64,000 nucleotides of DNA from Flavobacterium ammonificans (GCF_020886115.1 NZ_AP025185.1:2345409-2409408), one strand, 5' to 3'; shown: positions 20,383 through 31,679, numbered from the stretch's first letter. Notes: a model not told the origin generated them from the letters alone. Program-made: numbers and translations.

Positions 20383-23355
20383 TTATGCTCCTTTATGATT
20401 TTTTTCAATTTGGTTTTTCTCTTCTCTAGAAATTGTATCAACTAAAACAGGAGTTGCAATAAATAGTGAAGAATAAGTTCCAACAAAAATACCTATTAAC
20501 ATCGCAAAGATAAATCCTCTAATTGATTCTCCTCCAAATATGAACATCGTCAATAATACAATAATCATTAATAATGAAGTATTTAATGTTCTAGATAAAG
20601 TAGTGTTAATAGAAGCATTTACGATTTCTTCAAAAGTACCTTTACGTTTACCTAAAATAAACTCTCTAATTCTATCAAATACAATTACAGTATCATTCAT
20701 AGAGTACCCAATTACAGTAAGAATAGCTGCAATAAAATGTTGGTCCATTTCCATATGGAAAGGCATAAACTTATAACATAAAGAGTAAATTCCTAAAACA
20801 AAAATTACGTCGTGCGCTACTGCAGCAATTGCTCCTAATGAATACTGCCACTTACGGAAAGAGATCATTAAGTACAAGAATATAACTGCCATTGCACCAA
20901 TTACAGCCCAATACGAATTTGTTTTGATATCTTCAGAAATAGAAGCACCTACCTTAGAAGCTTGTAAAACTCCTACTTTTTTTCCATCGTATGAATTAAT
21001 GAATTGATCGTAAGTAATACCATTATAGTATTTTTTCAATCCAGCATACAATTTCTCGTTTACTTCTTTATCTACATCAAGACCTTCTTCAGTAATTTTA
21101 TATTTGGTAGTCAATTTCAATTGATTATCAGATCCGAAAATCTTAGCCTCAACTGTTGTTCCAAACTCTTTTGATAATTCTTCTGCTACTACTGAAGCAT
21201 CAATTGGTTTTTCAAATTTAACTTGGAATGTTCTACCTCCAACAAAATCAGTTCCTTGATCCAATCCATTCACAAAGAAAATTGAAATTAAACTTACAAT
21301 AACAACGATAGATGAAATAACATAAGTTACTTTCTTAATACGTATGTAGTCAAAGTTAAAATTGGTGAACCAATTTTTTGTGATAGACGTTGAAAATGTT
21401 AAGTTATTTACAGTACTCACATTTCTGTCGATGAAAATTCTAGCAATAAAAATCGAAGTAAATAATGAAGTTACAATACCAATTAATAAAGTTAAGGCAA
21501 AACCTTTAATCAATCCTGTTCCAAAAATAAATAAGATCGCTCCAGTTAAAATGTGAGTAACGTTAGCATCAATGATTGATCTCATAGCACCTTTCCATCC
21601 ATAAGAAGCAATTACTGTATCCGTTAATGATTTTCCTTCTCGCAATTCTTCTTTGGCTCTTTCGTAAATGATGATGTTTGCATCAACCGCAGTACCTAAT
21701 GTTAAAACAATACCCGCAATACCTGGCAAGGTCAAAACAAAACCAAAACTAGCCATAATTCCGAATAAGAATAACAAGTTTAAGAACAAAGCTAAATTAG
21801 CATACCAACCTGCTCTACCGTAATAAAACACCATCCAAAAGCAAACTAATAAAAATCCAACAATAGAGGATGTTGTACCCGCATCAATAGCTGCTTGTCC
21901 TAAAGATGGTCCAACCACTTCAGATTGAATGATGTCTGCAGAAGCTGGTAATTTACCTGCTTTTAAAACATTAGCTAAATCTTTTGTTTCAGTAACATCA
22001 AAATCACCAGAGATTTCTGATCTTCCACCAGCAATTGGTCCGCTAGAAACTCCTGGAGCAGAATATACAACGTTATCCAAAACAATAGCAATATTGCTTT
22101 TTTGAGTGTAAGCTCTACCTGTTAATTCTTCCCAAGCTTTTGCTCCTTTACCATTCATTTGCATAGAAACAGCTGGTTTTCCAAGTTGGTCAAAAGTATC
22201 ACTTGCATCAGTTACTACACCACCACTCATTGCAGCAATGTTATCTCTATTTCCTTTTAGAGCATACAATTCAACCGCATCGATTTCTTTTGATTTTGCA
22301 TCTTTAATTTTAGTTGGTTTTCCCCAAACAAATTTAGCATAACGTTGGTCACCTGCTAATAAAATTCTAATATCAGCTCTTCTTAAATACTCACCAACAG
22401 TAGCGGTATCTTTTGGAGCAAATAATCCTAAAACTGGTCCACCACCTTGTGCAATAATTTTATCTAATAAAGGATTGTTTCCTTTTTTAGTAGCATCAGC
22501 ATCTTTAGTATCAGCCAATAAAGCACTTAATGAATCCTTAACCACTTTTTGAGGAGCCGTTTTGTTGATTTCGGTTTTCTTCAATGACTCATTTGCAGCC
22601 ATTAAAAAGTTTCCAATTTCTTCAATTTTATAGGTTTCCCAAAACTCTAATTGAGCAGTACTTTGTAATAATTTTTTAATTCTATCAACATCTTTAGCAC
22701 CTGGCAATTCAACTAAGATTCTTCCAGACTCTCCTAACTTTTGAATATTAGGTTGTGTTACTCCGAATTTGTCTATACGTTTTCTTAATACTCCAAAAGC
22801 ACTTTCAACAGATTCATCAACTTTTCTTTTGATTACCTTTTTTACTTGAGCATCCGTCATTTGGAAATCTACTCCACCTTCACCTTGTAAATTTCTGTTA
22901 GCAAAAATATCAGGAGAAGCTAATTTTACGGTTCCATTTGAGTTAGCTTCAAAAGCTTCAAAAAAAGCATCAATATAGGTTTGGTTCCCTTTTTGATTAG
23001 CCGTAGCATCATCTAACGATTTATTGAAAACTGGGTTTTTAGAATAATTAGATAAACCTTTCAAAATGTCTTTAACAGAAACTTGAAGAATCACGTTGAT
23101 TCCTCCTTCTAAGTCAAGACCTTTATTGATTTGCTTATCTTTTACTTCGTTATAAGTAAAATCAGAAAATCCAAGATTTAATACTTTTTCTTTACCAATC
23201 GAATCCAAATATTTTAACTCTTTTTCAGGATTTCCACCTGCAAAAGCTTTAGCATCGCTAGCTACTGAGTTAGCTATGAAAGTGAAAGAAAGTTGGTAAA
23301 TACTTACCAATGCAAATAGAATTGCGAAAAATTTAATGAGGCCTTTATTCTGCAT
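20383..23355 (-). CDS. secDF: Fused SecD-SecF preprotein translocase subunit
   Basis: SecDF uses the proton gradient to pull exported proteins from the SecYEG channel. At 990 residues it is the natural SecD-SecF fusion typical of Bacteroidetes. The SecD half has an N-terminal membrane segment, the motif DLEGGINVILQV, a large periplasmic P1 domain, and five more membrane spans starting near SIVGFLLVCFWMVFYYG. The SecF half begins near IRIKKVTYVISSI with GLDQGTDFVGGRTFQV and repeats the layout. The conserved proton-path segments GTAVDANIIIYERAKEELREG and GYSMNDTVIVFDRIRE are present. A -7 box lies at 23481-23488. Confidence 0.97.
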   Translation of the reverse strand: MQNKGLIKFFAILFALVSIYQLSFTFIANSVASDAKAFAGGNPEKELKYLDSIGKEKVLNLGFSDFTYNEVKDKQINKGLDLEGGINVILQVSVKDILKGLSNYSKNPVFNKSLDDATANQKGNQTYIDAFFEAFEANSNGTVKLASPDIFANRNLQGEGGVDFQMTDAQVKKVIKRKVDESVESAFGVLRKRIDKFGVTQPNIQKLGESGRILVELPGAKDVDRIKKLLQSTAQLEFWETYKIEEIGNFLMAANESLKKTEINKTAPQKVVKDSLSALLADTKDADATKKGNNPLLDKIIAQGGGPVLGLFAPKDTATVGEYLRRADIRILLAGDQRYAKFVWGKPTKIKDAKSKEIDAVELYALKGNRDNIAAMSGGVVTDASDTFDQLGKPAVSMQMNGKGAKAWEELTGRAYTQKSNIAIVLDNVVYSAPGVSSGPIAGGRSEISGDFDVTETKDLANVLKAGKLPASADIIQSEVVGPSLGQAAIDAGTTSSIVGFLLVCFWMVFYYGRAGWYANLALFLNLLFLFGIMASFGFVLTLPGIAGIVLTLGTAVDANIIIYERAKEELREGKSLTDTVIASYGWKGAMRSIIDANVTHILTGAILFIFGTGLIKGFALTLLIGIVTSLFTSIFIARIFIDRNVSTVNNLTFSTSITKNWFTNFNFDYIRIKKVTYVISSIVVIVSLISIFFVNGLDQGTDFVGGRTFQVKFEKPIDASVVAEELSKEFGTTVEAKIFGSDNQLKLTTKYKITEEGLDVDKEVNEKLYAGLKKYYNGITYDQFINSYDGKKVGVLQASKVGASISEDIKTNSYWAVIGAMAVIFLYLMISFRKWQYSLGAIAAVAHDVIFVLGIYSLCYKFMPFHMEMDQHFIAAILTVIGYSMNDTVIVFDRIREFILGKRKGTFEEIVNASINTTLSRTLNTSLLMIIVLLTMFIFGGESIRGFIFAMLIGIFVGTYSSLFIATPVLVDTISREEKNQIEKNHKGA

Positions 23356-23480
23356 TATTACTAAAAATTAATTAATCTTTTATATTTATTTTTCCTTAAA
23401 TCGCTGTAATACAACGATTAAAACTTAAATCAAAGAGAATATATCACTCCAAATCTAAGTAATCATTTTTTTAAACCGAG

Positions 23481-23488
23481 CAAATATA
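23481..23488 (-). promoter_or_regulatory. Candidate -7 box for secDF
   Basis: CAAATATA reads TATATTTG on the minus strand, an exact consensus match. It would give a leader of about 120 nt, which holds no recognised riboswitch. Confidence 0.45.
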
Positions 23489-23532
23489 TAATTTAAGGTT
23501 AAGATTAACCAATTTATTTGTCAATTAATCTC

Positions 23533-23565
23533 AAAAAAAAGACTGCAAAAACGCAGTCTTTTTAA
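23533..23565 (-). terminator. Terminator after mdh
   Basis: On the minus strand AAAAAGACTGCG and CGCAGTC-type arms pair (plus-strand AAGACTGC and GCAGTCTT) and are followed by a run of T, 15 bp after the mdh stop codon. Confidence 0.85.
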
Positions 23566-23579
23566 ATTATATTACAATT

Positions 23580-24515
23580 TTATGCTAAAACTGATTTTAA
23601 ATCAGCATTCATATTTCTTACTGCATCTGCACTTTTAGCAAATAAAGCTTTCTCTGAATCATTTAAAGTGATGTCTAAAATTTCTTCCACACCATTTTTA
23701 CCGATAATACAAGGAACTCCAATACAAATATCATTTTGTCCATATTCCCCTTCTAAGAAAACAGAACAAGCGATCATTTTCTTTTGATCATTCAAAATAC
23801 TATCTACTAAATAAGCCACTGAAGCACCTGGAGCATACCAAGCTGAAGTTCCCAAAAGACCAGTCAAAGTAGCACCTCCTACCATAGTAGATGCAGCCAC
23901 TTTATCTAATTCTTCTTGAGAAAGAAATTCAGAAACTGGAATACCGTTATAAGAAGCTAAACGAGTCAACGGAATCATAGTAGTATCACCGTGACCACCA
24001 ATAACCATTGCCGAAACATCGTTTGATGGTTTGTCTAAAGCTTGAGATAAATAATATCTAAAACGAGAGCTATCTAAAGCGCCTCCCATACCGATTATTC
24101 TGTTTTTTGGCAAACCAGTTGATTTCAATGCTAAATAAGTCATTGTATCCATAGGATTAGAAACTACCACTACAATTGTATTTGGAGAATGAACCAATAC
24201 ATTTTCAGCAACTGTTTTTACAATTCCTGCATTAATACCTATTAATTCTTCACGAGTCATCCCTGGTTTTCTTGGAATTCCAGAAGTAATAACAACAACG
24301 TCGCTATTTGCAGTTTTAGAGTAATCATTTGTTACTCCGGTTACTTTAGTATTAAATCCTGTATTAGTAGCACATTGCATAATATCCATAGCCTTACCTT
24401 CAGCAAAACCTTCTTTAATATCTAATAATACTACTTCACTTGCAATACCTCTATACGAGATTACGTCAGCACAGGTTGCTCCTACATTTCCTGCTCCTAC
24501 AATTGTAACTTTCAT
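23580..24515 (-). CDS. mdh: Malate dehydrogenase
   Basis: This NAD-dependent enzyme interconverts malate and oxaloacetate in the TCA cycle. The 311-residue protein belongs to the lactate-dehydrogenase-like MDH group. The Rossmann motif is VGAGNVGATCAD near the N-terminus, the substrate-arginine loop is GIPRKPGMTREEL, and VSNPMDTMTYLA is present. The catalytic His is in IGGHGDTTMIPLTR. Arginine at the RKPGMTR loop, in place of the glutamine of lactate dehydrogenase, supports malate specificity. The gene is downstream of gyrB with a 48-bp gap on the same strand. Confidence 0.95.
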   Translation of the reverse strand: MKVTIVGAGNVGATCADVISYRGIASEVVLLDIKEGFAEGKAMDIMQCATNTGFNTKVTGVTNDYSKTANSDVVVITSGIPRKPGMTREELIGINAGIVKTVAENVLVHSPNTIVVVVSNPMDTMTYLALKSTGLPKNRIIGMGGALDSSRFRYYLSQALDKPSNDVSAMVIGGHGDTTMIPLTRLASYNGIPVSEFLSQEELDKVAASTMVGGATLTGLLGTSAWYAPGASVAYLVDSILNDQKKMIACSVFLEGEYGQNDICIGVPCIIGKNGVEEILDITLNDSEKALFAKSADAVRNMNADLKSVLA

Positions 24516-24563
24516 TTTTTTTTATTTAATAATTATATAATAACTGTTTTTCAATATGGTTTG

Positions 24564-26516
<1,953 letters not shown>

Positions 26517-26541
26517 CTAAAATGTAAAATTGTATAACGAG

Positions 26542-26549
26542 CAAATATA
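26542..26549 (-). promoter_or_regulatory. Candidate -7 box for gyrB
   Basis: CAAATATA reads TATATTTG on the minus strand, matching TAnnTTTG exactly, with a short leader of about 30 nt before the gyrB start. Confidence 0.45.
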
Positions 26550-26626
26550 TAAAAACAGGGGGTATTTGAGAAAGAAAATCCCTTTTATAAATGTTAAGTT
26601 ATCAACATTTGTTTATATTTTTTGAC

Positions 26627-26663
26627 AAAAAAAGACGTTTCTATGAAGCGAAACGTCTTTTTC
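26627..26663 (-). terminator. Terminator after asnB
   Basis: AAAGACGTTTC and GAAACGTCTTT form a hairpin with A/T flanks, 26 bp after the asnB stop codon on the minus strand. Confidence 0.85.
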
Positions 26664-26688
26664 CAACATTAATAAAACTAATCTAAAA

Positions 26689-28290
26689 TTACAATGCTAT
26701 TGCAACATCTGCTTGAACATGGGCTGCATTGGCTCTACCACTCGGATCTTGATTTTCTTGCCATTTTGGAATCCATTTTCTAACGGTTTGTGCTGCGCTT
26801 ACTTGTGGATAGTATTTATGAAAAATGGATCTGTAGAAATAGGCTTCTTTTGTCGTAGGCGTGTTATAAGGAAACTCAGCTTCAGCTCCAGCTAATTGCT
26901 CGTCAGTTACTTGAGAAGAGCAATACTCAATCAATTGATCAATCCAGTTGTACCCAACACCATCCGAGAACTGCTCTTTCTGTCTCCACAATACCTCATC
27001 TGGCAAATACGGATTGTCTGGAGTATCAAATGCTTTTCTTAAAATGTATTTTTCTTTTCCATCATACGTTTTCGGCATTTTTTCTTCCGGTTTGATACGA
27101 ACAGCCATATCTAAGAATGCTTTGTCTAAGAACGGAACTCTCGCCTCTAAACCGTGAGCCATAGTTGATTTATCTGCTCTTAACAAGTCGGCAGTGAATA
27201 ATTTCTGCACTCTTTCAATGGTTTCTTTTTGGAAATCTTCCACCGTTGGCGCATTTCTAAAATACAAATACCCTCCAAAAATCTCATCAGCACCTTCTCC
27301 TGAAAGCACCACTTTAATTCCCATATCGGTAATGGCTTTAGACAAGAAATACATAGGCGTACTCGCACGAATAGAAGTCACATCATAGGTTTCCAAATGC
27401 CAAATCAATTTATCTAAGATTTCGATACCTTGCTCAATCGTAAAGTGTACTTCGTGGTGTTCTGTTCCTAAAAACTCTGCTACTTTTTTAGCAGCTTTAG
27501 CATCTGGCGCATCTGCATCCAAACCAATTGAGAAGGAATGTAATTTTTTACCACTTTCTTTCAATAATCGTGACGCAATTGAAGACGTCAAAGACGAATC
27601 TAAACCTCCTGAAAGCAACACCCCAATTGGCACATCACTCATCAAACGTTTACGAGTAGCCTCAGTCAAGGTTTCTCTAATCAATTCCAAATCTAAATCT
27701 TGATCTGCTTTAGTGTAATCTTCATAAACAGGTTGGTAGTACTTTACAAAACCAGTATTTGGAGTGTAATAATGCCCTGGAGGAAAAGTCGAAAATGTTT
27801 TACATTGGTCAGCAATAGGTTTCATTTCAGAAGCAAAATAGATTCTTCCCCTGTCGTCTAAACCGTAATACAATGGCTTAACTCCCATTGGATCTCTACC
27901 TGCAATAAAATCATCTCCGTCAACTACAACAAATGCCCAATCTCCGTCCAACATTTGACAAAAATCATAACCAAATTCTTCGTACAAATGCACAATTACC
28001 TCTGAATCGGATTTAGTTCTGAAAGTATGTCCTTTCAAAACTCCGTCACGCAATGCTTGGTGATTGTACACTTCTCCATTATGTACCATCCAAGCGGTTG
28101 AAGTTCCTTGAATCGGTTGGCGCCCTGAATGCAAGTCAATAATTGACAAACGCTCGTGACTTAAAATATGTCCATTCTCTGTTATATGAATATCACTTTC
28201 ATCTGGACCACGATGGGTCATTCTTTTTGAAAGTTCTCTCACTAATTGTTCATCTTTTCCTTTTCCTATGATGGCTAATATTCCGCACAT
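26689..28290 (-). CDS. asnB: Asparagine synthase B, glutamine-hydrolysing
   Basis: It makes asparagine from aspartate, glutamine and ATP. The protein has 533 residues. The N-terminal class-II glutamine amidotransferase domain starts MCGILAIIG, with the nucleophile Cys2 exposed after Met removal, followed by RLSIIDL and HNGEVYN. The synthetase domain has the PP-loop GVLLSGGLDSSLTSSIA near residue 230, then LSGEGADEIFGGYLYF and GLEARVPFLDKAFLD. Its 5' end marks the left boundary of the conserved chromosome before the restriction-modification island. Confidence 0.96.
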   Translation of the reverse strand: MCGILAIIGKGKDEQLVRELSKRMTHRGPDESDIHITENGHILSHERLSIIDLHSGRQPIQGTSTAWMVHNGEVYNHQALRDGVLKGHTFRTKSDSEVIVHLYEEFGYDFCQMLDGDWAFVVVDGDDFIAGRDPMGVKPLYYGLDDRGRIYFASEMKPIADQCKTFSTFPPGHYYTPNTGFVKYYQPVYEDYTKADQDLDLELIRETLTEATRKRLMSDVPIGVLLSGGLDSSLTSSIASRLLKESGKKLHSFSIGLDADAPDAKAAKKVAEFLGTEHHEVHFTIEQGIEILDKLIWHLETYDVTSIRASTPMYFLSKAITDMGIKVVLSGEGADEIFGGYLYFRNAPTVEDFQKETIERVQKLFTADLLRADKSTMAHGLEARVPFLDKAFLDMAVRIKPEEKMPKTYDGKEKYILRKAFDTPDNPYLPDEVLWRQKEQFSDGVGYNWIDQLIEYCSSQVTDEQLAGAEAEFPYNTPTTKEAYFYRSIFHKYYPQVSAAQTVRKWIPKWQENQDPSGRANAAHVQADVAIAL

Positions 28291-28646
28291 AATCTTACAA
28301 TTTACTTTGTGTTATTTTGATACGGCAAAGATGAGTTAAAAGTTACGATTGAAAAACATAAACTTAAAATTAACTTACAAATAAAAACTTAAAATTAGTT
28401 TTTATATTTAAAATGTAATTAAAAATAAAGGAATTGTAAACTTGAAGTTAAAATATGTAAATGGATAGTCAATTAACTATTTATTGAAATAATCTGTTTA
28501 TCCTTGTTTAACGGTTTACAGCTACACGCAGGTGGGGATTTTTAGCACTGAACTTTATTAGAAGTACAAAACTTGAACCTTGCACTAAACTGTCATAGAA
28601 GCACTTAACCACCACTTGCGTGTAGGTGCTGTTATGCCTTCGCCCT
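28291..28646. other. Junction DNA between asnB and the restriction-modification island
   Basis: The first half is ordinary AT-rich promoter-type DNA upstream of asnB. A CAAAGATG near 28326 resembles a -7 box with one mismatch. The second half is the inverted-repeat element at 28518-28633, listed separately. No gene is believed here. Confidence 0.5.
28518..28633. repeat. Left-border inverted-repeat element of the RM island
   Basis: CTACACGCAGGTGG (28522-28535) pairs with CCACTTGCGTGTAG (28612-28625), 13 of 14. Outer ACAG/CTGT pairs add to this through a 3-nt bulge. The 76-bp space between the arms is less GC-rich. The right end reads GTGCTGTTATGCC. The element lies immediately downstream of the endonuclease stop codon. 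Long-armed folds of this type beside accessory genes resemble recombination-site or cassette-end elements, which is an inference. Confidence 0.6.
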
Positions 28647-30326
28647 TTATTCTGTCAGCCAATTTAATGCTTCTTGTGTTATTCCGTTATACCACTCTTT
28701 TTCATTGTCTGTTGAGTTTGCCAATTCGTTTGAACGCTCAAAAAATCGTTGAACGTGTCTTGGTTCGGGAACATAACTTGCTTTGTGCGAATCCTCAACC
28801 ATTTTTAAAAATACTGTTAATGGCAGAGGAACGATTGTAGAAGTCCCACCGTAGTAACTGATGTTCATTTTGTGTAAAGCGTAAAAATGAGCAACACAAG
28901 CCTCGTTTATGTTTGGTGCTATGAACAAACAATAAGCAGGTTTATTTGTTTCCCGTTTCACTTTTGCAAGATGTCTTGTAACTGGTTCGCCTTCTGTTTC
29001 ATATTGTCTTTGTCCACCTTGCATTGTAACTTCAACAGTTAAGCCAAAATCTTCATAATCACAAACAATATCTGCCATATTTCCTTGTGCGGTTGACATT
29101 GGATTTCCGAAGTCGTCAAATTTCAGATTTGCCTTTATGTTTCCTCCGTCAAGCATTGTCATTGCTCGCCAAGTATTCCATTCCAACATTAAAGGGTTGT
29201 CGTATAGTGAATTGGCAAGTATTTGGTCAAATGTCGAATTGATGTCGTCAAACAAGCGATAATCTTTGATTGCCATAACTTGTTCGGTAATAATTTGCTC
29301 TTTTCGTTTCTCTAATTCGTCAGCAAAAATGTCTTTAAGCTGTTGTAAAGTTGCTGTTTCTTCAATTTTGATTTTCGGAAATTCTGTCTTTATTTTTTGT
29401 TCAAGTAATTCTCTGTTGTCGGTTAGAAGTGCTGGTGTTTCTGCATTACCAAGATAAGCAACATATTGTTTTTCGTTGTCAATAAAATGTGGTTCTCTGT
29501 TTGTATGTTCCAAGAAATAATCTACTTCCTGAATTTTTTCAGGAACAATTGAAATAGATTTTCCAATGTGTGAAATGTTTACCAAGCCTGTTGCTCTCAA
29601 ATAACGAACGCAAGCATCTGCATAATCTCGCATATTACTTGCTTTAGTTTTTAAGAATTTTGAAATTGAATCGTCATTTGTTTGTCTTGTTTTGGTTTTT
29701 CCAGAAGCAATATCGGCACTATAAATTTGTTGTAGTTCAGCTTCTAAATATTCAGCACGAAATTTTTTGTAATTTACTTCGTTTTGTGCTTTTGCTATTC
29801 TGAATTGATTGATTTTTTCAACAATTGTTTCAAATTCTCGGTAGTCAACTAATTGTAATCCAAAAATCATTACTTCGTCAAACTTCAAAGAACCGAAATG
29901 ACGAACTAATCTAAAAAGTTCAAGATAAGGTCTTACCCAAAAATCAGCAGAATTAGCAGAAGGCTTGTGAAAAGGTGACGGTACTTGAAACTTTAGCAAT
30001 TGTCGTAAAAATATTTCATCTTTTCGTCTTGAATTTACTAATTCTAAACCCGCTGGAGTTAAACTGATAACTGGCGAAAGCACAACAAAACCTAGTGATT
30101 TCGGTGCTCGATTTATTCTGTCTCTTGCACTAAATGCAGGGTCGTTTGCACCTTCGCCATTAAAGAAGTTTTCTTCTTTCAATAGCTCCATAAATGCAAG
30201 TTGCGTTTTTGTATTCCATTTTTGTCCTGCAAAATGAGTGTTCAATAACTCAATTTCAGGAATCATTTTAGCAGGTGTTCGTGGTGATGTTGTAACGAAA
30301 ATTACTTTACTGTCTATTCTTGCCAT
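28647..30326 (-). CDS. AlwI-family type II restriction endonuclease
   Basis: This 559-residue protein is recognised as an AlwI / N.BstNBI-type endonuclease, a family that cuts or nicks outside a short asymmetric site (AlwI itself recognises GGATC). The N-terminal part resembles a helical DNA-recognition region. The C-terminal nuclease core contains Asp419 (NMADIVCDY), Glu432 (GLTVEVTMQ) and Glu445 (YETEGEPV), with Glu382 upstream (LEWNTW). The spacing 13, 13 and about 37 matches, from memory, the active site of Nt.BspD6I/N.BstNBI (E418, D456, E469, E482). It follows the methylase gene by 6 bp in one operon. The target sequence cannot be read from the protein. Confidence 0.85.
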   Translation of the reverse strand: MARIDSKVIFVTTSPRTPAKMIPEIELLNTHFAGQKWNTKTQLAFMELLKEENFFNGEGANDPAFSARDRINRAPKSLGFVVLSPVISLTPAGLELVNSRRKDEIFLRQLLKFQVPSPFHKPSANSADFWVRPYLELFRLVRHFGSLKFDEVMIFGLQLVDYREFETIVEKINQFRIAKAQNEVNYKKFRAEYLEAELQQIYSADIASGKTKTRQTNDDSISKFLKTKASNMRDYADACVRYLRATGLVNISHIGKSISIVPEKIQEVDYFLEHTNREPHFIDNEKQYVAYLGNAETPALLTDNRELLEQKIKTEFPKIKIEETATLQQLKDIFADELEKRKEQIITEQVMAIKDYRLFDDINSTFDQILANSLYDNPLMLEWNTWRAMTMLDGGNIKANLKFDDFGNPMSTAQGNMADIVCDYEDFGLTVEVTMQGGQRQYETEGEPVTRHLAKVKRETNKPAYCLFIAPNINEACVAHFYALHKMNISYYGGTSTIVPLPLTVFLKMVEDSHKASYVPEPRHVQRFFERSNELANSTDNEKEWYNGITQEALNWLTE

Positions 30327-30332
30327 AATTTA

Positions 30333-31241
30333 TTATAGTGCTAATTCTTTTTCAAATTCTAGTTGTGGGAAATGTTTTTTAGCAACGTTACCGTAATTTG
30401 AAATCAAAATATGGCTTGCTTCTGATTTAAATCTATTTCTAATATTCACTGCATAAGATTTTTCATATTCGTCAACAATCATTTCACCATATAACTTTTC
30501 TGTTAATGGTGTTCTTCCAATAACCATAAGTGCCTTACATTTAAGTTGCTTATACTGATTGGCTAACTCAATGTGATTTCTTTCATTAAATCCGTCTTTG
30601 TGTTCAACATTACCATAATCTGAAAAAACACAATCATACGGTGGGTCTAAAAACATAAAATCATCTTTATCTGCCATTCTAAATATTTCTGAATAATCAA
30701 GATTGTAAATTTCTGTTTTATTAAGTAGGTTGTTATGTGCTTTAGTAACCAAAGAAGTGTTTAAGTTAGCATATCTTCCATATGGTACATTAAATTCTCC
30801 TTTTGAGTTATAGCGAATCATTCCCGAATATGCTGTTTTGTTGATGAAGAAATATAGCAAAGCTTCTGAATACCTTTTTTCTGTCAAATCGTTGAACATA
30901 TCTCTGATTTGGTAATAAAGAGGTTCGTTTTCGTCATCTACACGTTCATTTGGTGTTTTGCTTTTCAACTCTTCAAACTTTTTGCGATTTGTTGCATAAA
31001 CTTTTTCGATTTCTGATAATTCAGTTTTGAGAAGTTCAAAATTGTCTTTTACACCTAAATAAAATGAAATTAGTTTTGAGTTAATATCGTTAATGATTGC
31101 TTTCTTGGGTTCTAAATGAAAGAATAACGCACCTCCTCCAAAAAATGGCTCAATATATTTCCCGCTAAACTGCGGAATATGTTTAATCAAATGGGGAATT
31201 TCTTTAGATTTCCCTCCTCTGTATTTTACGAGTGGTTTCAT
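30333..31241 (-). CDS. DNA adenine methyltransferase, Dam/D12 class
   Basis: This 302-residue N6-adenine methyltransferase protects host DNA from the neighbouring nuclease. SAM binding is at KYRGGKSKEI (N-terminus) and IEPFFGGGALFFHL (about 30-43). The catalytic motif is DPPY at 199-202. The segment IRYNSKGEFNVPYGRY (about 142-157) closely follows the Dam/DpnM target-recognition region, so a GATC-containing target is likely. If so, one methylase could protect both strands of GGATC. The start codon overlaps the regulator stop by 4 bp, which implies translational coupling. Confidence 0.9.
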   Translation of the reverse strand: MKPLVKYRGGKSKEIPHLIKHIPQFSGKYIEPFFGGGALFFHLEPKKAIINDINSKLISFYLGVKDNFELLKTELSEIEKVYATNRKKFEELKSKTPNERVDDENEPLYYQIRDMFNDLTEKRYSEALLYFFINKTAYSGMIRYNSKGEFNVPYGRYANLNTSLVTKAHNNLLNKTEIYNLDYSEIFRMADKDDFMFLDPPYDCVFSDYGNVEHKDGFNERNHIELANQYKQLKCKALMVIGRTPLTEKLYGEMIVDEYEKSYAVNIRNRFKSEASHILISNYGNVAKKHFPQLEFEKELAL

Positions 31242-31549
31242 ATTTTCGCAGTTTTTCGTTTATATTCGACAATGCTTTCTGCAACTACATTTAAAATTTG
31301 CGTTGCTTCTTCTTCTTCGGCAATAATGTCATAAACTTTGTCTGCCGACCATAAACGAATTAACTCTTTTGAATCAACTTCAAGCAATTCTGAAAGAATA
31401 GTTACTTGTTCTCTCTTTGCCCGTCTGTCGCCTTTTTCAATCTTACAGTATGTTGCTGTGTCTATTTCTAAAGCAGCAGCCAACTGTCGTTGAGGGATTT
31501 GTTTCTCCTCTCGAAGAGTCTTTATTCTATTTCCAAAGATTGTTGACAT
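31238..31549 (-). CDS. XRE-family regulator of the RM system
   Basis: This 103-residue protein has an N-terminal helix-turn-helix of the XRE/Cro type: FGNRIKTLREEKQIPQRQL, then AAALEID and CKIEKGDRRAKREQV. A C-terminal tail follows that lacks other motifs. It is the first gene of a three-gene operon (regulator, methylase, nuclease) and overlaps the methylase by 4 bp. This order fits a controller protein that times nuclease expression after methylation. The family also includes simple repressors. A -7 box lies 24 bp upstream. Confidence 0.85.
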   Translation of the reverse strand: MSTIFGNRIKTLREEKQIPQRQLAAALEIDTATYCKIEKGDRRAKREQVTILSELLEVDSKELIRLWSADKVYDIIAEEEEATQILNVVAESIVEYKRKTAKI

Positions 31550-31572
31550 AATTTAGTATTGACATTATTTGG

Positions 31573-31580
31573 CAAATATA
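31573..31580 (-). promoter_or_regulatory. Candidate -7 box for the RM operon
   Basis: CAAATATA reads TATATTTG on the minus strand, an exact TAnnTTTG match, 24 bp before the regulator ATG. The same sequence recurs at 31724-31731, so a second tandem promoter is possible. Confidence 0.45.
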
Positions 31581-31646
31581 ATTATTTTTTCTTTCTGTCG
31601 TCATTTTATTTTTAGCACGGTCGTCTTTTAGGGTGAGGCATAACTT

Positions 31647-31679
31647 GTATATATGCGAAACAAACTTTCGCATATACAC
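31647..31679. repeat. Right-border hairpin of the RM island
   Basis: GTATATATGCGAAA (31647-31660) and TTTCGCATATACAC (31666-31679) pair in 13 of 14 positions around the loop CAAAC. It is preceded by GAGGCATAAC, which echoes the GTTATGCC at the left border in inverted orientation. There is no T-tract, so it is not a standard terminator. Confidence 0.6.

Noticed and set aside
28616..28840. 74-codon plus-strand frame at the left edge of the RM island
   Set aside because: It is antisense to the AlwI-type nuclease gene and begins in the inverted repeat; no family similarity.
31647..31679. Rho-independent terminator in the right border of the RM island
   Set aside because: The hairpin is AT-rich and has no T-tract on either strand, so it is listed as a repeat instead.
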